Shown: positions 52,066-60,477 of the stretch, piece after piece
How the letters are laid out: each line of letters starts with the position of its first letter
Position numbering within the stretch: position 1 is the first letter of the stretch
NCBI GenBank assembly: GCA_017621475.1
Contig: JAGATA010000044.1
Span: 29,634-93,633 of the forward strand
DNA from: Clostridia bacterium
GTDB lineage: Bacteria > Bacillota > Clostridia > Oscillospirales > CAG-272
DNA length: 64,000 nucleotides
Direction of reading: 5' to 3'
Translations under genes and position numbers: made by a program
The notes under the pieces: model-generated
What the model was told of the DNA's origin: nothing
Databases searched by the model: none
Seen by the model: the letters and a program-made list of their open reading frames with translations, nothing else

Positions 52066-53346
52066 ATGGAAATTAGCGGAAAGAGAATGTATTCTCTCTT
52101 GAAAAAACTCAACTTTGTGCGTCTTTCCACAACGGAAGGGGAAAAACGTGCCGCTGCCATTATCGCAGACGAAGTAAGAGAAGCAGGAATAGATCCTAAG
52201 ATCGAAACATTTATGGCTCCTCGCTATGAAATTAAAAAAGTTAAATTTGAGGTAACCGAACCCGAAGTTCGCGAATATGAAGTGTCCGGATACGGTTTCT
52301 CCGGCAATGCCGCAAAAGATGGCATTGAAGCCGATTTTTATTACCTTGAATCTTTCGATGAAATGTGCCTTGCAGAAGCAAAGGGCAAAATCGTTTTTGT
52401 AGCAGGCGGCGTCGGTGTCGAAAACTACAAAAAGCTTGTTAAAGCGGGCGCGCTTGCTTTTGTTTCTACCTGCGGCACTTGGACGGACAAGAAGAGCGAA
52501 ACGGACCTTGATGAACGTATGCTCCGCCCCATTCACACGGATGAAGGCGTTATCCCCGGCGTATGTATGAGAATTGCGGACGGTCTTCGCCTTGTAGCCT
52601 CCAAACCCAAAAAGGTTAAACTCACACTTGAGCAGGAAGAAGGCGAAGCCGAATCCCAGAACATTGTAGCCGAAATCCCCGGCACAAAATTCCCCGAAGA
52701 AGTTATCGTTTACACAGCTCACTACGACTCCGTTGTGTTCAGCCCCGGTATGTTCGATAACGCTTCCGGCTCCGCAACAATACTTGAACTTCTTCGTTAC
52801 TTTGCAAAGAACCCTCCCCTTCGTACGCTCAAATTCATTTTCTGCGGCTCCGAAGAAAGAGGACTTCTGGGAAGCAAAGCTTATGTTGAAGCACATAAAG
52901 ATGAACTTAAAAATTACAGACTCTGCGTAAACGTAGATATGACAGGTCCGCTTCTCGGCTTTGACTGCGTAAGAGTAATGGGCGGCGCTTCCCTTTGCTA
53001 CGCTCTCGAATTCATGAAAAAAGAAATCGGCTACGCTACAGAGATCAGACAGGACATCTACTCCTCCGACGCGATCCCCTTTGCAGATAACGGTATTCCC
53101 GGCGTAAACTTCATCCGCACAGCGGCTGACGGAACAACGAGAGTTCACACAAGATACGACGTTATCACTCAGGTAGATCCCGCAAAGATGGCAAGAACAG
53201 CAGCATTCGCTCTCGAATTTTCCAAGAGAACCGTAAACGCAGTTTACTTCCCCATCGAACGCAAGCTCCCCGAAGAAATAGCAGAAAAAGTTGAAGTTTA
53301 CCTTCGCAAAAAGAAACCCGAAAAGAAAGACAAAAGCTTCAAATAA
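52066..53346 (+). CDS. M28 family zinc aminopeptidase with PA domain
   Basis: Metallopeptidase of 426 residues. The M28 domain has all five zinc ligands and the catalytic Glu: TAHYDSV (H about 224), MFDNASGSA (D about 235), CGSEERGLLGS (EE about 269-270), NVDMTGP (D about 297) and RVHTRYDVI (H about 373). A PA-type insert covers about 95-185. No signal peptide is seen, so it is probably a cytoplasmic aminopeptidase. The start at 52066 follows AAAGGAAA. C-terminal 30 residues are Lys-rich. The terminator follows at 53359. Confidence 0.88.
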   Translation: MEISGKRMYSLLKKLNFVRLSTTEGEKRAAAIIADEVREAGIDPKIETFMAPRYEIKKVKFEVTEPEVREYEVSGYGFSGNAAKDGIEADFYYLESFDEMCLAEAKGKIVFVAGGVGVENYKKLVKAGALAFVSTCGTWTDKKSETDLDERMLRPIHTDEGVIPGVCMRIADGLRLVASKPKKVKLTLEQEEGEAESQNIVAEIPGTKFPEEVIVYTAHYDSVVFSPGMFDNASGSATILELLRYFAKNPPLRTLKFIFCGSEERGLLGSKAYVEAHKDELKNYRLCVNVDMTGPLLGFDCVRVMGGASLCYALEFMKKEIGYATEIRQDIYSSDAIPFADNGIPGVNFIRTAADGTTRVHTRYDVITQVDPAKMARTAAFALEFSKRTVNAVYFPIERKLPEEIAEKVEVYLRKKKPEKKDKSFK

Positions 53347-53358
53347 AAAAGAGTTTGA

Positions 53359-53388
53359 ATGAAGACCGCGCACGCGGTCTTCATTTTT
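53359..53388 (+). terminator. Terminator of the M28 peptidase gene
   Basis: ATGAAGACCGCG / CGCGGTCTTCAT followed by TTTTTCTT; shares its core with the terminator at 4628. Confidence 0.88.
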
Positions 53389-53458
53389 CTTCCATATATT
53401 ATATACAATAATTGTCGAAAATGATCGTCATATATTTTTTCACTTTTTGGTTTTTTCT

Positions 53459-53487
53459 GTATAAACTTTTCAAAAGCGGCGAAAATA
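53459..53487 (+). promoter_or_regulatory. SigmaF/sigmaG-type promoter of the spoIIQ-like gene
   Basis: GTATA (53459-53463), 14-base spacer, GGCGAAAATA (53478-53487). This matches the forespore sigmaF/G consensus (GyATA and GGnnAnAHTR) at every defined position. No sigma-A promoter of comparable quality is seen before the gene. Confidence 0.65.
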
Positions 53488-53530
53488 TAGGTAGTTTCAC
53501 ATAGCCGTAAGGCAGAAAGGAATTACAAAT

Positions 53531-54217
53531 ATGAACATGAACCAGAAAAAACAGAAACTCAACAAAGGCATTGGTGTTGCCGTGGCGATCTTGCTTGCGC
53601 TCACACTCTTCGTAACGATCATCGCTTTCTCCGTCGGCAAGAGAACAAAAGATCCCGTTTCCACCACGGGCAGCACAAGCACAACCAAAACCTCCTCCAC
53701 TACACAGGCAACAACGAACACAACACAAGGTACAACGGAAGATCCCTCTACCCAAACAGGCATCGAAGAGCTTTCCTTTGTTTGCCCCGTAAGCGGCACG
53801 CTTATTAAGGATTACTCTGCGGATATCCCCGTGTTCTCACTTACAATGGAAGATTACCGTGTCCATTGCGGTATTGATATTTCCGCCGATGCAGGTGCCA
53901 ATGTTTTGGCGGCGGCAAGCGGAACTATCTCCAAGGTAGAGTTCGATCCCCTTATGGGTCAGACGGTGCAGATCACACACAACGGCGGATACGTTACGAC
54001 TTACAGAAATCTGCAAACCAAAATGCCTGAGGGAATTGAGGTCGGCGCAAGTGTTGATGCAGGCGATGTTATAGGCTATGTTGGCGACACGGCACTCATC
54101 GAAATCTCAGATTCTCCCCATCTGCACCTCGAAATGACAAAAGATGATAAAAACATCAATCCGCTCTCTCTTATCAAATTTGAAAGCGTTGACAGCAGCA
54201 CGGATTACGAGGACTAA
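53531..54217 (+). CDS. spoIIQ: SpoIIQ-like LytM/M23 domain membrane protein
   Basis: Protein of 228 residues with one N-terminal membrane helix (about 13-35), a Ser/Thr-rich linker (about 42-72) and an extracellular LytM (M23) domain (about 85-215). Both zinc motifs are intact: H112-x3-D116 in VHCGIDIS and HLH at 197-199. In Bacillus SpoIIQ the first His is lost; clostridial SpoIIQ keeps it. SpoIIQ sits in the forespore membrane and pairs with SpoIIIAH to form the feeding channel during engulfment. The forespore-type promoter supports this assignment over a vegetative wall hydrolase. AAAGGA precedes the ATG; an ATG two codons later is also possible. Confidence 0.75.
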   Translation: MNMNQKKQKLNKGIGVAVAILLALTLFVTIIAFSVGKRTKDPVSTTGSTSTTKTSSTTQATTNTTQGTTEDPSTQTGIEELSFVCPVSGTLIKDYSADIPVFSLTMEDYRVHCGIDISADAGANVLAAASGTISKVEFDPLMGQTVQITHNGGYVTTYRNLQTKMPEGIEVGASVDAGDVIGYVGDTALIEISDSPHLHLEMTKDDKNINPLSLIKFESVDSSTDYED

Positions 54218-54241
54218 AAGCAAAATATACACATTTTTTCA

Positions 54242-54270
54242 AAACCCGAGGAAGATTTTCCTCGGGTTTG
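54242..54270 (+). terminator. Terminator of the spoIIQ-like gene
   Basis: AAACCCGAGGAA / TTCCTCGGGTTT with a four-base loop; short T run. Confidence 0.82.
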
Positions 54271-54383
54271 TCCCATTTTACAGAGGAAAAACATCCAAAT
54301 TCTGCCTGAGAAAATCAAAGCCAAAATATGGGTTTTGTAACAAAACTGTAATATTTTTTTTGGTCTAAGTTAACGAAAATCTA

Positions 54384-54412
54384 TTGACAAATTGAACTAA
54401 CGGTGATATTAT
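54384..54412 (+). promoter_or_regulatory. Promoter of the Thr-rich lipoprotein gene
   Basis: TTGACA, 17-base spacer, TATTAT with TGA extension; about 95-base leader before the ATG. Confidence 0.8.
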
Positions 54413-54506
54413 ATTAGTAAACACGGTGCGAGGTATTAGTTCGGACGATATCTTGTACGGTAAATTTCTTTCAAAAAAATTAAAAAATTTAAAGGAGATT
54501 TTTCTT

Positions 54507-55502
54507 ATGAAGAAGAAAATTTTGTCCCTCTTCCTCTCTGTAGCCTTGCTCGTGGCAGCTTGCTCTGTTATGGCGGCTTGCGGTGACAAAGAAACAGAGG
54601 CAACAACTACAGAAGCTGCAACAACTACAACAACAGAAGTTGCAACAACTACAACAACAGATGTTACAAATACAACTCCCGTTGTAACAACAACTACAGA
54701 ACCAGTTGTAACAACAACTCCCGTTCCTGTTACAACAACTACAACAGAAACAGTTGTAACAACAACTACAACAGAAGATGTTACAACAACAACTGTTCCC
54801 GCTGTTACAACACAGATCGCTCTTAACAGCGCTCTCGACTTCAACGACGGCGAATCTTGCATCGCTCTTCTCAACAAAGCTACATACAACAAAGACGTAG
54901 TTGCAGTTGAAACAGAAAAAGACGCTATCGTTATCTACTCCAAGAAGAACTTCGACAAAGACGCTGACAAAGCTGCTGACTTCGAAGTAACATTCGATCT
55001 TTCCGACACAACAATCAAATCCGGTTACGGTACATATGCAGGTCGTCCCTGGTACGTTACAGACACAGGTTCTGTATGGAACGGTACACACCAGTACATG
55101 TCTATCAGCTTCAAACCTGTTGACACAGCTGTTACAGATGCTACAAAGACATACCTCCACCTCGTATTCACATTCGAAGACGGCAAGACAGCAACAGTTG
55201 ATGTACAGACAAACACACTCAAAGCTAACGCTGACGGTAACATCGTTCTTACACTTGACCTTGTAAAAGAACTCGCTTCTTCTCTTACAACAGACAAGAT
55301 GCCCACATCCACATGGGGCGAAGTTAAAGCTGTTAAATCTCTTACAATCAACGCTCTCGGCGCTGACTATAAGAAATCTACAGATACATCTTCTACATTT
55401 GTAACATACAAACCCGCTGCAGGTGACAGCATTACAATCAACCATATCGTATTCTCTGCTGACTTCGATGCAGCTGTTAAATACGGCACAGACGCTGAAT
55501 AA
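54507..55502 (+). CDS. Secreted lipoprotein with Thr-rich linker
   Basis: Lipoprotein of 331 residues, no recognised enzymatic domain. A signal peptide ends in a lipobox at C25 (VMAACGDK), with C19 as an alternative. Residues about 30-98 are a Thr/Val/Glu-rich linker made of repeats such as TTTTTEVATTTTTDV, typical for a spacer across the wall. The globular part (about 100-331) is beta-rich with KSGYGTYAGRPWYVTDTG and NGTHQYMSISF. Codons are strongly biased to ACA, GCT, AAC and GAC, unlike most neighbours, suggesting high expression. AAAGGAG is nine bases before the ATG. It is a single-gene unit; role unknown, perhaps carbohydrate or surface binding. Confidence 0.72.
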   Translation: MKKKILSLFLSVALLVAACSVMAACGDKETEATTTEAATTTTTEVATTTTTDVTNTTPVVTTTTEPVVTTTPVPVTTTTTETVVTTTTTEDVTTTTVPAVTTQIALNSALDFNDGESCIALLNKATYNKDVVAVETEKDAIVIYSKKNFDKDADKAADFEVTFDLSDTTIKSGYGTYAGRPWYVTDTGSVWNGTHQYMSISFKPVDTAVTDATKTYLHLVFTFEDGKTATVDVQTNTLKANADGNIVLTLDLVKELASSLTTDKMPTSTWGEVKAVKSLTINALGADYKKSTDTSSTFVTYKPAAGDSITINHIVFSADFDAAVKYGTDAE

Positions 55503-55516
55503 TTTCAGTTAAATTT

Positions 55517-55546
55517 AAGAGGACATCAAAAGATGTCCTCTTTTTT
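55517..55546 (+). terminator. Terminator of the lipoprotein gene
   Basis: AAGAGGACATC / GATGTCCTCTT with AAAA loop and T6 run. Confidence 0.9.
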
Positions 55547-55651
55547 CTTCGTTCTCAAATTCGAGAAGTTTCTTCATTCAAATTCGATGTTTTCAACAAA
55601 CAAAAGGAAGATATTTTTACACATTTTTATTGTGCAAATATCATATATTTG

Positions 55652-55680
55652 TTGACAAAATCAAATCAAAATGCTATAAT
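55652..55680 (+). promoter_or_regulatory. Consensus promoter of the solute-binding lipoprotein gene
   Basis: TTGACA, 17-base spacer, TATAAT with TGC extension; every position matches consensus. Confidence 0.88.
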
Positions 55681-55750
55681 AATTGCAGATATATTTGTGC
55701 CCTTTCTCGAGGTGCAATATAAAAAATTTAATAAAAGGAGATTGATCCCT

Positions 55751-57271
55751 ATGAAAAGAGTATTGTCAATTTTATTGGCACTCGCACTCCTCTGTGGTGT
55801 ATTCGCTCTTGCGGCTTGTGGTGATGGTAATTCTACTGTAACAACAGAGCCCACATCCGATGACATCGGCACCGGCAACGCCACAGACCCCACAACAGTT
55901 CAGACAGAAATGCCTGAGCCCGGAGACCCCAGCATCGGTAACTTCGGCGAAAACCCCCTCGCAGGTTACGAAAACGTTAACTTCGGCGGCAAGATCTTCA
56001 CTTTCGAAGCTGTTCTTGATGACAAAGACTGGAACTGCTACGAAATCGCTGTAAGAGACGAAGACGCTTCTGACTCTCTCTCTATGGCTATCATCAGAAG
56101 AAACGACACAATAATGGAACTCTACAACTGCGGTATCGAACAGGTATCCAATGCTGAAGGCATCCTTGCAAACGACTTCGCTACAGAACAGTGCCATATC
56201 GACATTGCTGCTACACACTATAGCATCAACGCTAAGGCTAACGGTAACTACTACAACTTCAACGAACTCGTTGACCTTTCCAATCCTTGGTGGGATCAGG
56301 GCTTCGTTAACGACGTAATGGTTGACGGTTACCTCTACGGTATCATCGGTGACTTCTCTCTCACATCTTTCGATGCTACTTGGGTTATGTTCTTCAACAA
56401 AGAAGTTCTTGACCAGAGCGAAAAACTTCGCGGTACAGACCTCTACGCTCTCGTTGAAAACGGAGAATGGACAATCGACAAGTTCACAGAACTCGTTCAA
56501 AAAGCTAAACAGGATGACGGTGACCAGGTTATGACAACAGGCTCTGCTGACGTTTACGGTCTCGTTACATCCACATTCGGTATCCGTGGTCTTTACTTCG
56601 GTGCCGGCGCAAGTTACGTTACAAAGACAGAAGATCCTGCCGGTAACACAACATTTACGCATGGCTTCAACGACAACGCTTCTCTCGTAGCTCAGGCCGT
56701 TATCGATATCTATGCTGACGAGGCAGTTACAATCACAGGTTACACAACGGTTCAGTCTCAGCTCACAAACGGTCTTACACTCTTCGCTCCCGAAACACTC
56801 GATAAAGCAAGAAACTGGTCCGATGCAGGTCTTAAGAACTTCGGTATCGTTCCTCACCCCGTTTACAGTGCAGAACAGCTCGCTACAATTGGTTACAAAC
56901 ACAACGTTGACAATCACCTTATCTACTATATAGTTCCTACAACTCTTAACTACGACCTCAAGATCATTTCTCAGTTCCTTGAACTTTGGGGCTTCCACTC
57001 CAGATACATTGTATATCCTAAATTCCTTGACCTCTACAAGTACAACTGGACAAACTCCGAAGAAGACGCTCAGATGATCGACATCATCATGAACTCCAGA
57101 ACATTCGACCTTGGCTACCAGTTCAACTGGGGCGGCGTTGACGGCGAACTTATTTCCGGCGTTCAGGGCGGCACAAACATTGTTTCTCAGATCGGTGCTG
57201 AACTTGGCGGCGTTGTAGAAGAAAAAGCTGCAGACTATAAGAACTACTGCAAAGAAAACGCAAAAGCTTAA
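55751..57271 (+). CDS. ABC transporter substrate-binding lipoprotein (family 1-like)
   Basis: Extracellular solute-binding lipoprotein of 506 residues. The lipobox is LAAC with C23, followed by a short Thr/Pro-rich spacer (about 26-60). The rest has two-lobe binding-protein features: NFNELVDLSNPWWDQGF, MVDGYLYGIIGDFSL, TWVMFFNKEVLDQ and LVENGEWTIDKFTELVQKAK, as in carbohydrate-binding proteins of CUT1-type systems in Clostridia. No permease or ATPase gene is adjacent, so it is an orphan here. The promoter is perfect and codons are biased as in the preceding lipoprotein, so the protein is probably abundant. AAAGGAG precedes the ATG by ten bases. Confidence 0.82.
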   Translation: MKRVLSILLALALLCGVFALAACGDGNSTVTTEPTSDDIGTGNATDPTTVQTEMPEPGDPSIGNFGENPLAGYENVNFGGKIFTFEAVLDDKDWNCYEIAVRDEDASDSLSMAIIRRNDTIMELYNCGIEQVSNAEGILANDFATEQCHIDIAATHYSINAKANGNYYNFNELVDLSNPWWDQGFVNDVMVDGYLYGIIGDFSLTSFDATWVMFFNKEVLDQSEKLRGTDLYALVENGEWTIDKFTELVQKAKQDDGDQVMTTGSADVYGLVTSTFGIRGLYFGAGASYVTKTEDPAGNTTFTHGFNDNASLVAQAVIDIYADEAVTITGYTTVQSQLTNGLTLFAPETLDKARNWSDAGLKNFGIVPHPVYSAEQLATIGYKHNVDNHLIYYIVPTTLNYDLKIISQFLELWGFHSRYIVYPKFLDLYKYNWTNSEEDAQMIDIIMNSRTFDLGYQFNWGGVDGELISGVQGGTNIVSQIGAELGGVVEEKAADYKNYCKENAKA

Positions 57272-57288
57272 TTATTTACTAAACCAAT

Positions 57289-57318
57289 AAAAAAGACACG
57301 GTTCGCCGTGTCTTTTTT
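57289..57318 (+). terminator. Terminator of the solute-binding protein gene
   Basis: AAAAGACACGG-TTCG-CCGTGTCTTTT with long A and T runs and a UUCG tetraloop. Confidence 0.92.
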
Positions 57319-57324
57319 ATTACA

Positions 57325-57378
57325 AGGAATTGCACGCAATTTCCTATAACATAAAAAACGGGAGGCGAAACGCCTCCC
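57325..57378. repeat. Repeat family 1 fragment and GC-rich hairpin
   Basis: AGGAATTGC-AC-GCAATTTCCT (57325-57345) carries the end sequence of repeat family 1; it is followed by a perfect hairpin GGGAGGCG-AAA-CGCCTCCC (57360-57378). Together they open a roughly 520-base non-coding hairpin island. Confidence 0.55.
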
Positions 57379-57417
57379 CTACTCTTTTTCGGGTAGTAAT
57401 TTTTATATAGTGATGTT

Positions 57418-57574
57418 CTGTGCTAAAAGCACAGAGTGATATTTCCCTTTCGGAAAGTAATATTGAAACCTTAAGGGTTCAGTGACATTTTATTCGTTCC
57501 AAACTGCCAAAGGCAATATCACTTGTCCGTGGACAAATATAACTGCGAAGCAATATAGCTCGCCGTAAGGCGAG
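57418..57574. repeat. Tandem array of seven short hairpins
   Basis: Seven stem-loops follow each other in 157 bases: CTGTGCT/AGCACAG (57418), TTTCC/GGAAA (57442), GAAACC/GGGTTC (57465), TGCC/GGCA (57505), TTGTCC/GGACAA (57523), TGC/GCA (57544) and CTCGCC/GGCGAG (57559). The stems differ in sequence but the spacers are alike, based on GTGATATT, AATATT, ATATCAC and ATATAA/ATATAG. There is no open frame and no direct repeat of CRISPR length. The array ends two bases before repeat family 2 copy 2. Confidence 0.7.
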
Positions 57575-57576
57575 TC

Positions 57577-57800
57577 ATGACCACCAGCCGTGCCGGTGGC
57601 TTGCACAATCCCCATTGGGGCATTCCACACGCAGAGTCTTTAGGCTCGTCGAACAACTTGCGGTAGTCGCCCTACCGCCACAGATGTGGCAACTATCTTT
57701 AAGCCTCCCTTGTGTAAAGGGAGCCTCCGCTGCGGCGGGAACTGTGCAAAGCTAAAGCTTTTTGTAACCACCGGCACTGCTGGTGGTTTTCGTGAACAAA
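57577..57800. repeat. Dispersed hairpin-rich repeat, family 2, copy 2
   Basis: 224-base copy of the element at 14230-14560, same orientation, with the same end hairpins and middle. It lacks about 100 internal bases present in copy 1 (the GTCAGC and CACGGC hairpins). Confidence 0.82.
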
Positions 57801-57802
57801 TA

Positions 57803-57835
57803 AAACTGCCGAGTGTCCTCACGAACACTCGGCTA
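57803..57835 (-). terminator. Terminator reading on the minus strand
   Basis: Minus strand AGCCGAGTGT / ACACTCGGC with eight-base loop, followed by AGTTTTATTTG. It could end the DUF1292 transcript or the candidate RNA at 57860-58070. Confidence 0.7.
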
Positions 57836-57859
57836 AAACCGTGTTTTTATTTTAAATAG

Positions 57860-58070
57860 AAGTTCCCGCCCGGCCGTGTAGCCTCGATTAATCCCCTGCA
57901 TTTGAGCAAGGACGGATCCCTTATCCTCTTATTTTGTGCTCCCAGCGTCCGTTCAAGTCGTGGCAAAGCAGGACTTTAGGGGAGGTCTGCATTCCCATAA
58001 GAGGCCACAGGTTCCAATTGTAAGGTGTAGGTATAATACAAAGCGTATCACGAGAGGGGCAGGAAATTTA
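57860..58070. ncRNA. Candidate structured RNA, rod-like (6S-like?)
   Basis: About 210 bases without an open frame that fold back on themselves as an irregular rod: CGTGTAGCCTC pairs with GAGGCCACAGG, CCCCTGC with GCAGG and GGGG, and TTTGA-AAGGACG with CGTCCGTTCAA, with internal bulges between. Long rods with a central bulge are the shape of 6S RNA. I could not confirm conserved 6S bases and I do not see a clear promoter on either strand. The terminator at 57803-57835 favours the minus strand. It may be a different structured RNA, or a long processed leader or trailer. Confidence 0.4.
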
Positions 58071-58100
58071 CGAATTTAGTATGTTCTTTCTCGATAAAGA

Positions 58101-58391
58101 TTATTCATTACCTTTAAGACCATCATAATCGATTTCGGAAAAGAATTCATCTTCAACAAGATCCGCAACAGAATCATATTCTTCGTCATCTTCGATAGAA
58201 ACAAGGTTTATATCGCCATCTTCGGCATCTTCCGCACGAAGAATGATATAAGCGCCTTCATCGTTATCTTCAAGGGGAACAAGAACATAATATTCGTTTT
58301 CGTCATATTCAACAGTTCCGACAAATTCAAAATCCAAGAGTTTGCCATCTTCATCTGTAAGAGAAAGAATTTCTCTGTCGTTATTGTTCAT
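58101..58391 (-). CDS. DUF1292 family protein
   Basis: Small very acidic protein of 96 residues, YrzB-like. The DUF1292 core is ILSLTDEDGKLLDFEFVGTV followed by EYYVLVPLEDNDEGAYIILRA. The rest is rich in Asp and Glu. In Firmicutes it often lies near yrvK/udk or alaS; here it precedes the non-coding island and follows pgsA on the same strand. AAGGAG is about ten bases before the ATG. Function not known. Confidence 0.88.
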   Translation of the reverse strand: MNNNDREILSLTDEDGKLLDFEFVGTVEYDENEYYVLVPLEDNDEGAYIILRAEDAEDGDINLVSIEDDEEYDSVADLVEDEFFSEIDYDGLKGNE

Positions 58392-58429
58392 TATAGGAAG
58401 TCTCCTTGCAATATTTCATCGACATATAT

Positions 58430-58458
58430 ATTGTATAACAAAATTGCCTATTAGTCAA
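58430..58458 (-). promoter_or_regulatory. Promoter of the DUF1292 gene
   Basis: Minus strand TTGACT, 17-base spacer, TACAAT; about 40-base leader. Confidence 0.72.
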
Positions 58459-58509
58459 GCGGAGAAAGAGGTATTTTTTTATCTTTTTCAAAAAAGTTGT
58501 GTTTTTGAA

Positions 58510-59100
58510 TTATTCTTTGATATATTTCCAATATTTTACGAGATAATCCATACCGGACCAAATCGTCATAACCACCATTCCGATAAGGAGAATGTAAAGG
58601 AGCGCGCGAAGCACGAGAGCAAACATTTCTGCACCGATTACGCTAGCCAAAAACGGCTCCAAAATCGCGATAGAAACAAAGGACATCTGAATAGCCGTCT
58701 TGATCTTTCCAAGCATTGCAGCCGCTATAACAGAGCCATCCGCGCTTGCCGCAACGAGGCGCATAGATGTTACAGCAAGCTCGCGGAGAATAACTATTGC
58801 CGTTGCAAAAGTAAGGAGTATGCCGTAAACGGAATTAGCATTGCCATAGCAAAGGCAAAGCAATGATGCCATTACCATAACCTTATCCGCAACAGGGTCA
58901 AGGAACTTGCCAAGGTTTGTTACAAGTCCGTATTTGCGGGCAATACTGCCGTCCAAGAAGTCAGTGCAAGCCGCTATGATGTATATTACCGCCGCAATAA
59001 GGTATCTCCAATATCCAAGACCAAAATCGCAAAGGTAAAATATCATAAATACGGGAACAAGAATAACGCGCAAAAGAGTAAGTTTATTCGGTAAATTCAT
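58510..59100 (-). CDS. pgsA: CDP-diacylglycerol--glycerol-3-phosphate 3-phosphatidyltransferase
   Basis: Membrane enzyme of 196 residues making phosphatidylglycerophosphate, the committed step to phosphatidylglycerol and cardiolipin. Starts MNLPNKLTLLRVILVPVFM as usual. The CDP-alcohol phosphotransferase motif DG-x2-AR-x8-G-x3-D-x3-D is complete (DFLDGSIARKYG around 49-60, then GKFLDPVADKV). Five to six helices. GGGAAGG precedes the ATG. It follows rimO with an 18-base gap, an order (rimO-pgsA) common in Firmicutes. Confidence 0.95.
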   Translation of the reverse strand: MNLPNKLTLLRVILVPVFMIFYLCDFGLGYWRYLIAAVIYIIAACTDFLDGSIARKYGLVTNLGKFLDPVADKVMVMASLLCLCYGNANSVYGILLTFATAIVILRELAVTSMRLVAASADGSVIAAAMLGKIKTAIQMSFVSIAILEPFLASVIGAEMFALVLRALLYILLIGMVVMTIWSGMDYLVKYWKYIKE

Positions 59101-59118
59101 AAAAGCCCTTCCCTTTCT

Positions 59119-60465
59119 TTATCGAACTATATTACCGATAAGATCACAGTCGATAACGTCGTCTATTTTTACATTAACAAATTCGCCGGGGGCAATCCGC
59201 TTTTTGCCGATTTCAGTGCGGAAGTATATCTTCGTATCAATATCGGGAGCATCCGATGTGCTTCTGCCGAAATAAGTTTCTGCGGCAACGTCGTATGCTT
59301 CACAAAGAACCTTAACCGTCTTTCCGATGAGAGCTTCGTTCTTTTTCTCCATAATGTGGAGCTGTTCGCGCATAATAATGTCGTAGCGTTCCTGCTTTGT
59401 CTGCTCATCGATCTGATCTTCAAAATCGTAAGCAGGCGTATCCTCCTCGCGGGAGTAGGTAAACGCGCCGAGCCTGTCAAACTGAGCTTCTTTGATGTAT
59501 TCGCAAAGTTCGTTGAAGTCTTCCTCCGTTTCTCCCGGGAAGCCGACCATAACCGTTGTGCGGATAACAATGCCGGGAATTTCTTCGCGAAGTCTTTTTA
59601 CAACATCGCGGATAACCGTGCCGTCACCGTGACGGTTCATACGTCTTAACACGTTATTACTGATATGCTGGATAGGAAGGTCGATATATTTTACAACTCT
59701 TTCGTTATCGCGCATTTCTGCAATAAGGTCCGCCGTGATCTTGTCGGGATAGCAGTAAAGGAGTCTTATCCACGGGATGTTTGTAGCGTCCGTTATAGCG
59801 CGTACAAGCTTCGCAAGAGAGTATTCTCCATAGATGTCCACACCGTATCTCGACGTGTCCTGAGCGATGATATTAAGTTCTTTAACGCCAAGGTCTTCAA
59901 GCTCCTTAGCTTCAGCAACAATATCTTCAATGGGACGGCTGCGGAATTTGCCGCGTATTCCGGGGATAGCACAATAAGTACACTTATTGTCGCAACCTTC
60001 CGCAACTTTAATATATGCCATATGTTCGCCAGTTGTTACGATTCTCTCGCCGCCAAGCGCGCATTCGTTTTTGTCATCAAAAGCGCTGAACTTTTCGTCG
60101 GAAAGAACCGCCGCAACAGCATCCTCTATCTTATCAAGACTGCCAACGCCGATGAGAGCATCAACTTCGGGGATCTCCTTGAAGATCTCTTCGCGATAGC
60201 GTTCTGCAAGGCAGCCCGTAACGATTATAGCTTTAAGGTTTTCGTGCTCTTTGAGCCAAGCAATATCGAGTATGTTATCTATGGATTCTTTTTTTGCGCT
60301 TTCAATAAAAGCGCAGGTATTGATGATAACAACGTCTGCTTCAGTTTCATCGGGCGTTATAGCATAGCCCGCGTTTGCAAGACGTGCAAGCATCACTTCC
60401 GTGTCCATAAGGTTTTTTGAGCAACCAAGGGACACAAATCCGATTTTAATTGCATTATTATTCAT
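59119..60465 (-). CDS. rimO: Ribosomal protein S12 methylthiotransferase RimO
   Basis: Radical SAM enzyme that adds a methylthio group to the conserved Asp of ribosomal protein S12; 448 residues. The N-terminal MTTase domain carries the auxiliary-cluster cysteines in SLGCSKN (C15), INTCAFI (C51) and VTGCLAERY (about C85). The radical SAM motif CxxxCxxC is in EGCDNKCTYCAIPG (about 155-168). A TRAM domain ends the protein. The motif YGEYSLAKLVRAI and the LPIQHISNNVLRRMNR segment are typical of RimO over MiaB. GGGGG precedes the ATG; 12 bases separate it from cysS. Confidence 0.95.
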   Translation of the reverse strand: MNNNAIKIGFVSLGCSKNLMDTEVMLARLANAGYAITPDETEADVVIINTCAFIESAKKESIDNILDIAWLKEHENLKAIIVTGCLAERYREEIFKEIPEVDALIGVGSLDKIEDAVAAVLSDEKFSAFDDKNECALGGERIVTTGEHMAYIKVAEGCDNKCTYCAIPGIRGKFRSRPIEDIVAEAKELEDLGVKELNIIAQDTSRYGVDIYGEYSLAKLVRAITDATNIPWIRLLYCYPDKITADLIAEMRDNERVVKYIDLPIQHISNNVLRRMNRHGDGTVIRDVVKRLREEIPGIVIRTTVMVGFPGETEEDFNELCEYIKEAQFDRLGAFTYSREEDTPAYDFEDQIDEQTKQERYDIIMREQLHIMEKKNEALIGKTVKVLCEAYDVAAETYFGRSTSDAPDIDTKIYFRTEIGKKRIAPGEFVNVKIDDVIDCDLIGNIVR

Positions 60466-60477
60466 ATTTTCCCCCGT

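Noticed and set aside
57418..57574. CRISPR array
   Set aside because: The units are hairpins of differing sequence, with no constant direct repeat and spacer of regular length.
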